DNA of 34,612 nt, from NCBI GenBank assembly GCA_028712845.1, contig JAQTPO010000002.1, positions 1-34,612 on the forward strand, read 5' to 3'. The position numbers and the translations under genes are program-made. This document shows, piece by piece, positions 1 to 7,498 of this stretch; within the stretch, counting starts at the first letter, position 1, and each line of letters opens with the position of its first letter. The stretch comes from Dehalococcoidales bacterium. GTDB lineage: Bacteria > Chloroflexota > Dehalococcoidia > Dehalococcoidales > Fen-1064. Below the pieces are notes generated by a model. It was given only the letters and a program-made list of their open reading frames with translations, searched no databases and had not been told where the DNA came from.

Positions 1-2
1 GC

Positions 3-428
3 GGTGGCGGTGCAATGCTCGGCGCCGATGCAGTGATAAGACACGGCTTGAAGCTGGCAAATTACCCGGAAACAAGCGGCAATCCGACCGCTTCAAAAGT
101 CTATCGTGTGGTAAAGCTCGTTTTCTCACAGCCGAATATCGATGGCTATGTCATGATGGGAGCGATGATGGCAAGTCAGGAGCAATGGCACCATGCTCAT
201 GCTCTCGTGCGGGTGCTGCAAGAAGAATTGCCGTCGCGGCCGGGATTCCCTGTCGTTATCCTCATTGCAGGGAACAAAGAAAAAGAATCGTTGGAGATTC
301 TCCGTGAAGGGCTGAAAAATCTCCCGGCGCGTATTGAAATTTATGGCAGGGAGCATGTTTACGATGTCGATTTTATCGCCGGGCGCATGAAAGAGCTTGT
401 CGGGGAATACCGTGGAGAGAAACGATGA
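3..428 (+). CDS. Succinyl-CoA synthetase-like CoA ligase, beta subunit (C-terminal part, cut by window edge)
   Basis: The reading frame is open from the first bases of the window, so the gene starts upstream and only about 141 C-terminal residues are visible. They begin with a Gly-Gly-Gly-Ala stretch and continue as the flavodoxin-like ligase domain of ADP/GDP-forming acyl-CoA synthetases. This domain pairs with the alpha subunit and helps transfer the phosphate between the active-site histidine and the nucleotide. The N-terminal ATP-grasp domain is not in the window. The stop codon overlaps the start of the next gene as ATGA, so the three genes 3-1620 form one translationally coupled operon. 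Family membership is clear from the segment and the alpha-subunit partner. The acyl substrate (succinate, acetate or another acid) cannot be told. Confidence 0.75.
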   Translation, partial: GGGAMLGADAVIRHGLKLANYPETSGNPTASKVYRVVKLVFSQPNIDGYVMMGAMMASQEQWHHAHALVRVLQEELPSRPGFPVVILIAGNKEKESLEILREGLKNLPARIEIYGREHVYDVDFIAGRMKELVGEYRGEKR

Positions 429-718
429 ACGGACTTGAGTTTGCCTTCCGCACCGGGAAAATCTCCATAGATTACGAAAAGTGCGTCAGATGCACGACAC
501 ATATCTGCATCGAATCCTGCAAGAAATATGGCACCACGCTGTATAAATTGGAAAAAGGCAATCCCGTGCTTATCTATTCTCTCGATGAGACCCAAAGGCG
601 GTGTATCGAAGACTTGTCTTGTGAGTTGCACTGTCAATCGCAGGGTAATAAGGGTTTGATTATGCACCTCGATATGTTCGGACTTGATGAATACAGGAAA
701 AAGGTCGGGTTAGGTTAG
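425..718 (+). CDS. Small seven-cysteine (probable Fe-S) protein inside a CoA-ligase operon
   Basis: A 97-residue protein starting in the ATGA overlap with the beta-subunit gene and ending 2 bases before the alpha-subunit gene. Cysteines lie at 20, 23, 28 and 32 (C-x2-C-x4-C-x3-C, a stretched ferredoxin pattern) and again at 60, 66 and 70 (C-x5-C-x3-C). The first set is preceded by an Ile-Asp-Tyr-Glu-Lys stretch, as in bacterial 4Fe-4S domains. It probably binds one 4Fe-4S cluster and perhaps a second metal centre. Its place between the two ligase subunits suggests it is a third subunit or an electron-carrying partner of the enzyme. I know of no characterised function for such a protein, and the role is inferred from position alone. 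Confidence 0.65.
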   Translation: MNGLEFAFRTGKISIDYEKCVRCTTHICIESCKKYGTTLYKLEKGNPVLIYSLDETQRRCIEDLSCELHCQSQGNKGLIMHLDMFGLDEYRKKVGLG

Positions 719-720
719 CA

Positions 721-1620
721 ATGTCCATTCTGGTTGACGAAAAGACCCGTGTCATGGTGCAAGGCATTACCGGTAGAGACGGAAGCGCCCGCGCCCGCTA
801 TATGCTTGACTACGGCACTCAGGTCGTTTGCGGCGTGACACCGGGGCGTGGCGGCACCGAGGTTCACGGACTTCCTGTTTATAATACAGTCGCTGAAGCT
901 GTCCAGCGGCATGGCAGGATTGACGCCAGCGTGATTTTTGTACCTGCCCCACAACTTAAACCGGCTGTTTTCGAGGCGCTCAAAGCCGGTATCAAATTCA
1001 TCACATCCTCGGCGGAGCGCGTTCCCCTGCACGATAATATGGAGATAATAGCCCTTGCGAAACAAGAAGGCGCACGCATTCTGGGTCCCGGTTCTATGGG
1101 TATTGTCAGCCCCGGGAAAGCAGTGGTCGGCTGGCTGGGCGCTAATAAAGAATTTGCCAATGAACTTTTCAAACCCGGTCCCGTAGGAGTTATGTCAAGA
1201 AGTGGTGGTCAAACAGGCACGGTGGTCTGGGTACTGACTTCGAATGGACTGGGCATTTCCACGGCGGTACATGTCGGCACGGAACCAATCACCGGTAGTA
1301 GTTTCGCCGAACTACTTCCCTATTTTGAAGCGGACTCTGAGACTAAGGCGGTGGTGCTATTCGGAGAAATCGGCACGGTGGCGGAAGAAGAAGCCGCCGA
1401 AGTTATAAAAGATGGGAAGTTCACCAAACCTGTTGTCGCTTACATTGCCGGTGCGGCTTTGCCCAGCGGTATGCGTTTTTCCCATGCGAGCGCTATAATC
1501 GAACGAGGTCGTGGGACTGCTGAAAGCAAGATAAAGGCATTGAGAACCGCCGGTGCGTATGTTGTCGATACCCCGCAGGAAATACCCGTAGCGGTAGCCA
1601 GAATTCTCCACAAAGACTAG
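721..1620 (+). CDS. Succinyl-CoA synthetase-like CoA ligase, alpha subunit
   Basis: A 299-residue protein, the usual length of SucD. Residues 1-130 form a CoA-binding Rossmann domain, with a Gln-Gly-Ile-Thr-Gly-Arg-Asp-Gly motif at 14-21. A ligase domain follows, with Ser-Arg-Ser-Gly-Gly at 159-163. The phosphorylated catalytic histidine is His255 in Phe-Ser-His-Ala-Ser-Ala-Ile-Ile, followed by the conserved Gly-x-Gly-Thr-Ala-Glu-Ser-Lys. With the beta subunit it should interconvert acyl-CoA, NDP and phosphate with the free acid, CoA and NTP. The match to SucD is good but not tight: the family GHAGAII motif reads SHASAII here. A specialised acyl-CoA synthetase is therefore as likely as the citric-acid-cycle enzyme. 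It is the last gene of the operon. Confidence 0.8.
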   Translation: MSILVDEKTRVMVQGITGRDGSARARYMLDYGTQVVCGVTPGRGGTEVHGLPVYNTVAEAVQRHGRIDASVIFVPAPQLKPAVFEALKAGIKFITSSAERVPLHDNMEIIALAKQEGARILGPGSMGIVSPGKAVVGWLGANKEFANELFKPGPVGVMSRSGGQTGTVVWVLTSNGLGISTAVHVGTEPITGSSFAELLPYFEADSETKAVVLFGEIGTVAEEEAAEVIKDGKFTKPVVAYIAGAALPSGMRFSHASAIIERGRGTAESKIKALRTAGAYVVDTPQEIPVAVARILHKD

Positions 1621-1688
1621 AACATTTTGTGCTATTACATTTTGTCACAATTCTAAACTCTTTTGCATACTTTGATTTGGGTATATTA

Positions 1689-1775
1689 ATTGGCACATTT
1701 TTGGAAGAGGATATCATCAAGTTTAAGGCAGTTGGTAGATATGTTTTGGTTGACATGGATGTTGCCAAAGGATGA
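1689..1775 (+). pseudogene. Possible gene fragment between convergent genes
   Basis: In the otherwise AT-rich 242-base gap between the CoA-ligase operon and the convergent dehydrogenase, one frame reads as a protein-like stretch of 28 residues ending in TGA. It includes Gly-Arg-Tyr-Val-Leu-Val-Asp-Met-Asp-Val. This recalls the C-terminal cytoplasmic domain of cation-diffusion-facilitator transporters, but the match is by eye and weak. There is no start codon with a ribosome site. If real, it is a decayed remnant. No other gene is visible in the gap. Confidence 0.2.
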
Positions 1776-1862
1776 CTGCGTAACTCAGATGTTATGCGAA
1801 AAATATTTTTTAGAAGGCAGAATAAATAACAGGTTAGTTTTCAAAAATTGCTTCTGGTATTA

Positions 1863-2891
1863 CTACTTCTGCGGCTCAATTATTACCTTGATGGAATTCT
1901 GTCCTTCAGCCACCAGTTGAAAACCCAAGCCGGCCTCTTTTAAACTCAAACGGTGTGTAATCATTTTTGACACCGGAAGGGTCTTAGCGGCAATCATGTC
2001 CAGCGCAGTCTGGTAATCGCCGGGGCTACCGCCATAGGATGAGGTGAGTGTTATTTCCGTACGCCAGAATAGTTCATTCATCGCTATCGGAGTAGTGGCG
2101 CCGGGGTTGGTGGTGGCAAAGAAGAGAATTGTGCCGCCACGTTCTACTGATTTAAAAGCCTGAGCAATGGCCGACGGGGCGCCGGTACAGACTATCACGG
2201 TGTCTGCCAGCAGCCCTCGATTGAGTTTACGCAGACGGTTGGGTAGGTCTTCTTTAGCGTTGATGGCGATATCGGCACCTAACCGGCGCGCCGCCTCCAG
2301 TCGATATTCACTGATATCTGTCGCAATTACCTTACCGGCACCTAAAGCGTGGGCAAGCATAATGTGAAGCATGCCGGCAATCCCACTGCCGATAACAACA
2401 ACCGTGCCGCCAAGCTGCATGTGCGCAATTCTCTGGCCACGGAGTACGCAGGCTAACGGCTCCACGAATGTCGCGTCTTCGTAGGATACGTGGTCGGGCA
2501 GGACGAATATGCCACGGTCGACATTTATCGCCGGCATCCGTACAAATTCAACAAAACCACCGGGGTCGAAATTCGTCTTGCGGAGAGTTTCACAGACGGT
2601 GTGATGACCGCTCAGACAGTAGTGACAGGTATTGCAGGGCACATGATGCGCCAGTGCTACCCGGTCGCCTTCTTTGTAGTTTTTCACTCCTTCGCCTACT
2701 GCTACAATCTGTCCGCTGACCTCATGCCCCAGGATTAACGGTGCCCGGTCAATCCGGTACCATTCCATCACATCACTGCCGCAGATACCACTGGCTTCTA
2801 CCCGCACCAGTACTTCCCCTGCGCCGATTTTCGGAGCGGGTTTCTCCTCTATCCGCACATCCCTGTTGTTGTACCACATCGCTACTTTCAT
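1863..2891 (-). CDS. Zinc-dependent medium-chain alcohol dehydrogenase
   Basis: A 342-residue medium-chain dehydrogenase/reductase, cytoplasmic, of the sorbitol/threonine dehydrogenase type, oxidising a secondary alcohol or polyol with NAD(P). The catalytic zinc ligands are Cys37 (Gly-Ile-Cys-Gly-Ser-Asp), His56-Glu57 (Gly-His-Glu) and Glu144. The structural zinc site is complete, with Cys86, Cys89, Cys92 and Cys100. The nucleotide-binding Gly-Ser-Gly-Ile-Ala-Gly lies at 168-173. A GAAGGAGA ribosome site precedes the ATG. It lies 27 bases downstream of the aldolase gene on the same strand, so the two are probably one operon. They may act in sequence on a sugar-derived or hydroxy-ketone substrate. 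The substrate cannot be named. Confidence 0.85.
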   Translation of the reverse strand: MKVAMWYNNRDVRIEEKPAPKIGAGEVLVRVEASGICGSDVMEWYRIDRAPLILGHEVSGQIVAVGEGVKNYKEGDRVALAHHVPCNTCHYCLSGHHTVCETLRKTNFDPGGFVEFVRMPAINVDRGIFVLPDHVSYEDATFVEPLACVLRGQRIAHMQLGGTVVVIGSGIAGMLHIMLAHALGAGKVIATDISEYRLEAARRLGADIAINAKEDLPNRLRKLNRGLLADTVIVCTGAPSAIAQAFKSVERGGTILFFATTNPGATTPIAMNELFWRTEITLTSSYGGSPGDYQTALDMIAAKTLPVSKMITHRLSLKEAGLGFQLVAEGQNSIKVIIEPQK

Positions 2892-2918
2892 GTTCTGTCT
2901 CCTTCTCAGTGATGGCGG

Positions 2919-3719
2919 CTACTTCTTTGTCTTCTGCCCCTTTTCTTTATCGTATATTTCCTGGGCTTTTTCCGGAGTAGCATTTCCGTGAATAATAGTG
3001 CGTATTGCCTTTATCATCGCTATCGGGAAAGGATTTTGCCAGATATTCCTGCCCAGATTTACGCCGATAGCTCCTTTCTGCATACCGTCATGAACAAACT
3101 GGAATACTTCGAGTTCGGTATCTACCTGGGGACCGCCAGCCATAATTACAGGCACAGGACAGCCCTGTGCTACCTTTTCAAAGTTTTCACACCAGTATGT
3201 TTTTACCACCCTCGCCCCCAATTCAGCGGCGATGCGGGATGCCAGCGCAAGGTAACGGGCATCCCGTTTTCCGAGCTCTTTCCCCACCGCTGTAACCGCC
3301 ATTACCGGTATGCCGTACCTTTCTCCCTCGTTAGCGAGTTTTGCCAGATTCAATAATGATTCTCTCTCATAGTCAGTACCGACAAAAATCGAGATACCTA
3401 CTGCGGCAGCATTAAGACGAATCGCCTCTTCCATCGAAGTGGTAATTCCTTCATTCGCCAGGTCCTTCCCCACCATGCTGGCGCCACCGGATACCCTGAG
3501 AATCACCGGTCTGGCATTATCCGGGTCCACCGATGAACGTAGTATCCCCCTGGTAATGAATAATGCGTCAGAATAAGGCAGCAAGGGCTCAATTGTTTTG
3601 CGCGGTTCTTCTAGGTTTCTGGTTGGCCCCTGAAAATAGCCATGGTCCACCGGCATTATCAGTGTATGCCCATCCTTCTGTATGATTTGTGATAACCGAT
3701 TTGCCATCCCCCATTCCAT
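2919..3719 (-). CDS. LsrF-like class I (DhnA/DeoC-type) aldolase or thiolase
   Basis: A 266-residue TIM-barrel enzyme. Its N-terminus closely resembles LsrF: a 'WGM..RLS' opening, 'DHGYFQGPT' at 25-33 and 'TRGILRS' at 56-62. LsrF is the thiolase that degrades phosphorylated autoinducer-2. The Schiff-base lysine is probably Lys173 in Val-Lys-Thr-Tyr, and 'AGG' (194-196) and 'GRNI' near the C-terminus form the phosphate site. AGGAGG at 3731-3736 lies 11 bases before the ATG, which supports this start. It is first in a two-gene operon with the dehydrogenase. No lsrB/C/A transporter, lsrK kinase or lsrR regulator is visible, so a true AI-2 role is doubtful. A related aldolase reaction on a phosphosugar is as likely. 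Confidence 0.75.
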   Translation of the reverse strand: MEWGMANRLSQIIQKDGHTLIMPVDHGYFQGPTRNLEEPRKTIEPLLPYSDALFITRGILRSSVDPDNARPVILRVSGGASMVGKDLANEGITTSMEEAIRLNAAAVGISIFVGTDYERESLLNLAKLANEGERYGIPVMAVTAVGKELGKRDARYLALASRIAAELGARVVKTYWCENFEKVAQGCPVPVIMAGGPQVDTELEVFQFVHDGMQKGAIGVNLGRNIWQNPFPIAMIKAIRTIIHGNATPEKAQEIYDKEKGQKTKK

Positions 3720-4050
3720 TTGCGTGAATACCTCCTGTTTAGCTGATAACTATTGTTATTATGTATTCTGCCACAATCCATGTAGTTATTAAAGTATTGA
3801 GAAAGGCATTCGTTAGCCGATTGATAATACATTATGTAATATAGTTAGGTCATAGAACAATGAAATGTGTGATGCCATTTTGTTCTAATCATTTACAGCT
3901 GAAAAACGAGTCTGTTGCCAGTAAAGAACCGCATGGTAAATAAGGAGTAGAAAAGAAAGTATGGTTGAAAAATCTAACAACCCAAAATTATCCGCTGGTA
4001 ATTAGCGTAATTATTCAGTTGTGTGTATTTTTATTAGAAGATATAGGTTT
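3720..4050. other. Intergenic, 331 bases, no gene seen
   Basis: AT-rich spacer upstream of the aldolase operon and downstream of the surface-protein gene. Apart from the aldolase ribosome site (3731-3736), the only coding-like item is a 14-codon ATG...TAG frame at 3961-4005 behind an AAGGAG. That is too short to call a gene. A short AT-rich inverted stretch lies around 3825-3843. No convincing promoter or terminator was found. Confidence 0.5.
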
Positions 4051-6036
4051 TTAGTAATATGTAGATTTTCTACCTAACCAGATGCCTACAAGTAAAATAA
4101 CCAGCACACCAATAATAGACAGCAAGACGATAGCCCAGACGGGGAACCCGGAGAAGGTAAAACCTACATTAAAAGAACTTGCTGTTGTCCAATTGCCCTC
4201 GTTGGAAGCGCCATCGATTGCTTTCACCCGCCAGTAATAAGGAGCATCTTTTTTGCTTGAGACCAGCTTTTCTGCCTTTGTCAGGGTATATGTCGATTCC
4301 GTCAGATTAACTTTTTGTAGAACTATAGAATCTGCCGTAAATGTCTTGCTAGTGGCAATCTCTAAAACATATGAGATTCCGCTGGGGTCACTTACATCCG
4401 ACCAGTCAAATTGCGCTTGTGCTTTTGCTTTTGTGTCGGACGCTGGTAAAAGAGGTTCAGATACCGGCGGGGGATTTGATTCTACGGTGAAAGTTGTTTC
4501 GATTATGTTGGTTTTGTCAGTTGCAACAATTGTGTGATTCCCTGCTTTACTAACAGGGATATTGAAGGTGGCAGAAAAAGCTCCTCTTTCATCTGAATTC
4601 GTCTGCGCTATTTCACTCCCGTCGAATCCAATGATTATAGCGCCGGAGAAACCCGAACCGGTCATGGTTACCGGCATTCCCAATGGGCCTGTGCTCTGAG
4701 TTAAAGTCGCTTCGACTGTGACCGCGAAATTTTCAGTGATGGTATTATGCCCATCGCTGGCAGTGATGACATGATTTCCTGCTTTGCCCGCGGGCACATT
4801 AAAAGTAATAGAAAAACTGCCATTGGCTTCCGCTGCTTTTCTACTAACTTCCACTCCATCGAATTTAACATATACCATACCGCTGAATCCTGTACCGCTG
4901 ATTGTTACGGCTGAGCCGATTAACCCTGAGGCGGCGCTAAGGTTGGCTTCAACGGACACGGATAGTTGAGCAGCAGTATCACTACTGCCATCACTGGCTT
5001 TCACCACGTAGTTGCCGCTGGAAATGGGTGGCACAACAAATCTAGTCGTGAAACTACCGTTTGCATCGGCAGAAACATTCCTGACAAGAACTTCCCCCAG
5101 GTAAATATTAACCGGCTGGTCAGCAATAAAACCTGTGCCGGTAGCCTGAATTTCCCCTCCGACGCTTGTATTCTGCGGATTAATACTGAAAGATGCGGTG
5201 GTAGTTAATGCAGCTTCAATCTGATTGGTCCCGTCACTGATAACAAGTTGGTGTGAGCCGCCGCTCCCTGCGGGTATTTTAAATGTTGTCGTAAAACTGC
5301 CGGAGGTGTTTGAGGTTGTTGTGGCAGGCACTGTAGTAACATCGAGGTCGTTATAAAGCAATGTTATCGCAGTGCTAGCCAGAAAGCCTTTCCCTTGAAC
5401 GCTGATATCGGTGCCAATTGCTCCGGAATCAGGCGTGATAGTTGCTATGGGAGTTATCAAAAAACTCGCTGACTTTGAATTACCGTAACTATCCGCGGCA
5501 GTTATGTTGTGAGTGCCTCCTGGGTATTCCGGCACGGTAAAAGTAGCCATGAAAGCACCGTTTGCATTAGTTGTGGCAGTTACCAATGCCCTAGTGCCGA
5601 TTGTAATGCTAACAGTAGTGCTTGCTGCATAATTCTCCCCGCTAATTACCACCTGTTGACCTTGAATCCCTGAGGATGCGCCGAGTGTGATTGACGGCCC
5701 GGTTACAGTAAAATTCGCATAGGCATAGGTGGCAGTGGTGATATTGTAAACAACTACTGATGTAATGCCAGGGGTAAACTGAGGCACAGTAAATGAATTG
5801 ACAAATGTAGTAGCCAATGCAGGAACAATACCAGTATTTACCAGTGTCGTTCCTGCAAATAAGATTTGGTAGTTATCACCAGCGGTATAACCGTTACCAT
5901 AAACAAAAACAGTAGTACCGACTCTACCGCTTACAGGGGAAACACTAATAGCTTCGACAGCAAGAGCCGTGCCGTCAGGTAATGTGGATGCCAATAAGGT
6001 CAGGATGAATATAAATGCTAAAAATAATCTCTTCAT
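4051..6036 (-). CDS. Secreted, membrane-anchored protein with six Ig/IPT-like repeats and an FnIII-like domain
   Basis: 661 residues. An N-terminal signal peptide (about 1-26: Lys-Arg, hydrophobic core, Ala-Leu-Ala) is followed by six tandem beta-sandwich repeats of 80-85 residues, at roughly 29-113, 114-196, 197-280, 281-361, 362-441 and 442-520. Each has a 'SG..G..V.I.G.GF' opening and a 'G.F...F.VP....G.H.I.A.D' close. This is the IPT/TIG-like pattern common in Chloroflexota surface proteins. Residues 521-624 look like a fibronectin III domain ('YYWRVKAIDGASNEGNW'). A membrane helix at 632-654 ends in Gly-Arg-Lys, so the C-terminus is anchored with the repeats outside. It is a likely adhesin or envelope structural protein. 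It is transcribed divergently from the first CetZ-like gene, which may link surface and cytoskeleton; that link is inference. Confidence 0.8.
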   Translation of the reverse strand: MKRLFLAFIFILTLLASTLPDGTALAVEAISVSPVSGRVGTTVFVYGNGYTAGDNYQILFAGTTLVNTGIVPALATTFVNSFTVPQFTPGITSVVVYNITTATYAYANFTVTGPSITLGASSGIQGQQVVISGENYAASTTVSITIGTRALVTATTNANGAFMATFTVPEYPGGTHNITAADSYGNSKSASFLITPIATITPDSGAIGTDISVQGKGFLASTAITLLYNDLDVTTVPATTTSNTSGSFTTTFKIPAGSGGSHQLVISDGTNQIEAALTTTASFSINPQNTSVGGEIQATGTGFIADQPVNIYLGEVLVRNVSADANGSFTTRFVVPPISSGNYVVKASDGSSDTAAQLSVSVEANLSAASGLIGSAVTISGTGFSGMVYVKFDGVEVSRKAAEANGSFSITFNVPAGKAGNHVITASDGHNTITENFAVTVEATLTQSTGPLGMPVTMTGSGFSGAIIIGFDGSEIAQTNSDERGAFSATFNIPVSKAGNHTIVATDKTNIIETTFTVESNPPPVSEPLLPASDTKAKAQAQFDWSDVSDPSGISYVLEIATSKTFTADSIVLQKVNLTESTYTLTKAEKLVSSKKDAPYYWRVKAIDGASNEGNWTTASSFNVGFTFSGFPVWAIVLLSIIGVLVILLVGIWLGRKSTYY

Positions 6037-6149
6037 TGCAATGCCCTGTCCTCAATATCAGTTACTGAATTTTAACAAAATAGTCGAGTCAATGCAATCA
6101 GAGGTAGTGATTATTTAGTACTATTTCTACGAATAACCCCTGCTTTATG

Positions 6150-6179
6150 TTGACATTGTTACACATATACGGTTAATAT
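6150..6179 (+). promoter_or_regulatory. Probable sigma-70 promoter of the first CetZ-like gene
   Basis: A perfect TTGACA (6150-6155) is followed after 18 bases by TAATAT (6174-6179), about 30 bases before the ATG at 6209. A GGAGG ribosome site sits just ahead of that start. It lies in the 172-base gap shared with the divergent surface-protein gene. Confidence 0.5.
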
Positions 6180-6208
6180 AACAACCAGAATATAGTTGGA
6201 GGCAGTGC

Positions 6209-7384
6209 ATGAAACTGAATATTATTGGCTTTGGACAATGCGGCGGCAGGATTGCGGATGAATTTGCCGTGCTGAATAGTTTTGCACACAGTTCGCGCGG
6301 TATAGAAATCGCTCCTTGTATTATTGCTGTGAATACTGATTCCACTGACCTTAGCGGTTTGAAAGCAATAAGAAAAGATTACCATCATAGAATTCTGATT
6401 GGCAGTAGAAAAACCAGCGGGCATGGAGTGGGGAAAATCAATGAATTAGGCGCTGAAATAGCTAAAGAGAACAGTGATAAAATTTTCGAATCTGTCAGGA
6501 GAGAACCAAGATTTCTGGAAGCCGACGCATTCCTGTTAATTGCGTCTGCCGGAGGCGGCACCGGTTCCGGCGCTGTTTCTGTTATAACGAAGCTGCTCAG
6601 GGAAAGGTATGCGGATAAACCACTTTATAATCTGATAGTTTTACCATTTGAACACGAGGAGACTACTGAAGAAAGAACCGTTTACAATGCCGCAATATGT
6701 TTGAAATCTGCTTACAGTGCGGCAGATGCTGTTTTCCTGGTGGATAATCAGAGATATGTTAAGAAAGACAACTCGATTTTAAATAATATCGCAAAAATAA
6801 ACCATTCGATCGTGGCTCCGTTTTATAATTTACTCTGTGCGGGAGAGGAAAAAAAGCCAAAATTTATCGGGTCGAAAACGCTTGATGCCGGCGATATTAT
6901 CCAGACATTGCGCGGTTGGACAGCGATCGGGTACGGAAAATCAGAACTTGACAAGTTCAATCTCAGCTTCAAGAAAAAATCGGATTTCGATAAAAAGAGT
7001 GCCCAGACTTTGAAGGGTATCCGGGCGCTTGATGAGGCGATGAGCGAGTTGTCTATTGTGTGTAATCCTGCCGATGCCGGAACAGCTCTTTATCTTTTAT
7101 CCGGTCCGGCTAAAGAGACGAATGTTGATATTCTTAAGGAAATCGGCGATTACTTAAGGGGTAAAGCACCCAAGTCCATTATCAGAAATGGTGATTATCC
7201 CAGGGAAAAAGACTCTCTGAACGTGCATGTGGTTCTATCCGGACTGACCGATGTGGAAAAAGTCAGGAGGTATTACTCCAAATCCACAGACCTTATCCCT
7301 GAATTTAAGAAGAGACAGGAAGAAGGTGAAAGGAAAATAAGAGACCTGGAAGAACTTGGGGATAGCCTTCCTTCCCTCATTTGA
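6209..7384 (+). CDS. CetZ-like tubulin/FtsZ-superfamily GTPase, first of a tandem pair
   Basis: 391 residues. The N-terminus 'IIGFGQCGGRIADEF' (5-19) is the T1 nucleotide loop. 'TSGHGVGKINELGAEIAKE' (69-87) and the signature Gly-Gly-Gly-Thr-Gly-Ser-Gly (115-121) follow. The T7 loop Leu-Asp-Ala-Gly-Asp-Ile-Ile keeps two acids three apart (Asp226, Asp229), like FtsZ 'DFAD', so polymerisation-coupled GTP hydrolysis is expected. The middle and C-terminal domain ('IIQTLRGWTAIGYG', 'IIRNGDYP', 'VVLSGLTDVEKV') match haloarchaeal CetZ better than FtsZ, as I recall those sequences. A charged linker leads to a C-terminal 'DSLPSLI'. It is a cytoplasmic, probably filament-forming protein. The second paralogue follows after 114 bases. 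FtsZ itself is not in the window, so this is an extra cytoskeletal protein rather than the division FtsZ. The function in bacteria is unknown to me. Confidence 0.82.
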   Translation: MKLNIIGFGQCGGRIADEFAVLNSFAHSSRGIEIAPCIIAVNTDSTDLSGLKAIRKDYHHRILIGSRKTSGHGVGKINELGAEIAKENSDKIFESVRREPRFLEADAFLLIASAGGGTGSGAVSVITKLLRERYADKPLYNLIVLPFEHEETTEERTVYNAAICLKSAYSAADAVFLVDNQRYVKKDNSILNNIAKINHSIVAPFYNLLCAGEEKKPKFIGSKTLDAGDIIQTLRGWTAIGYGKSELDKFNLSFKKKSDFDKKSAQTLKGIRALDEAMSELSIVCNPADAGTALYLLSGPAKETNVDILKEIGDYLRGKAPKSIIRNGDYPREKDSLNVHVVLSGLTDVEKVRRYYSKSTDLIPEFKKRQEEGERKIRDLEELGDSLPSLI

Positions 7385-7417
7385 AATTATTTACATCAGA
7401 AGACCTGTTATCCTAAA

Positions 7418-7447
7418 TTAGAACGCGTTTGGCATATTATGTATAAT
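7418..7447 (+). promoter_or_regulatory. Possible separate promoter for the second CetZ-like gene
   Basis: A consensus TATAAT at 7442-7447 has a poor upstream match TTAGAA (7418-7423) at 18 bases. It is 51 bases before the ATG at 7499, which has an AGGGTG ribosome site. If used, it would let the two paralogues be expressed in different ratios. Confidence 0.35.
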
Positions 7448-7498
7448 ATAGTGTGTAAGCGAAACGTTTTACGATTATATTTTTAGGGTGAATAAATA

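Noticed and set aside
1690..1920. 76-codon plus-strand frame in the gap after the CoA ligase
   Set aside because: Overlaps the 3' end of the well-supported dehydrogenase and has no ribosome site or recognisable domain.
2919..3719. Annotation as true autoinducer-2 thiolase lsrF
   Set aside because: Similarity is clear, but none of the other lsr genes is present in the window, so the gene symbol was withheld.
3961..4005. 14-codon frame behind an AAGGAG site
   Set aside because: Too short, with a spacing of about 14 bases and no conserved feature; likely chance.
6209..7384. Annotation as the cell-division protein FtsZ
   Set aside because: The C-terminal domain and internal motifs fit CetZ-like proteins better, the genes are duplicated, and no division genes flank them.
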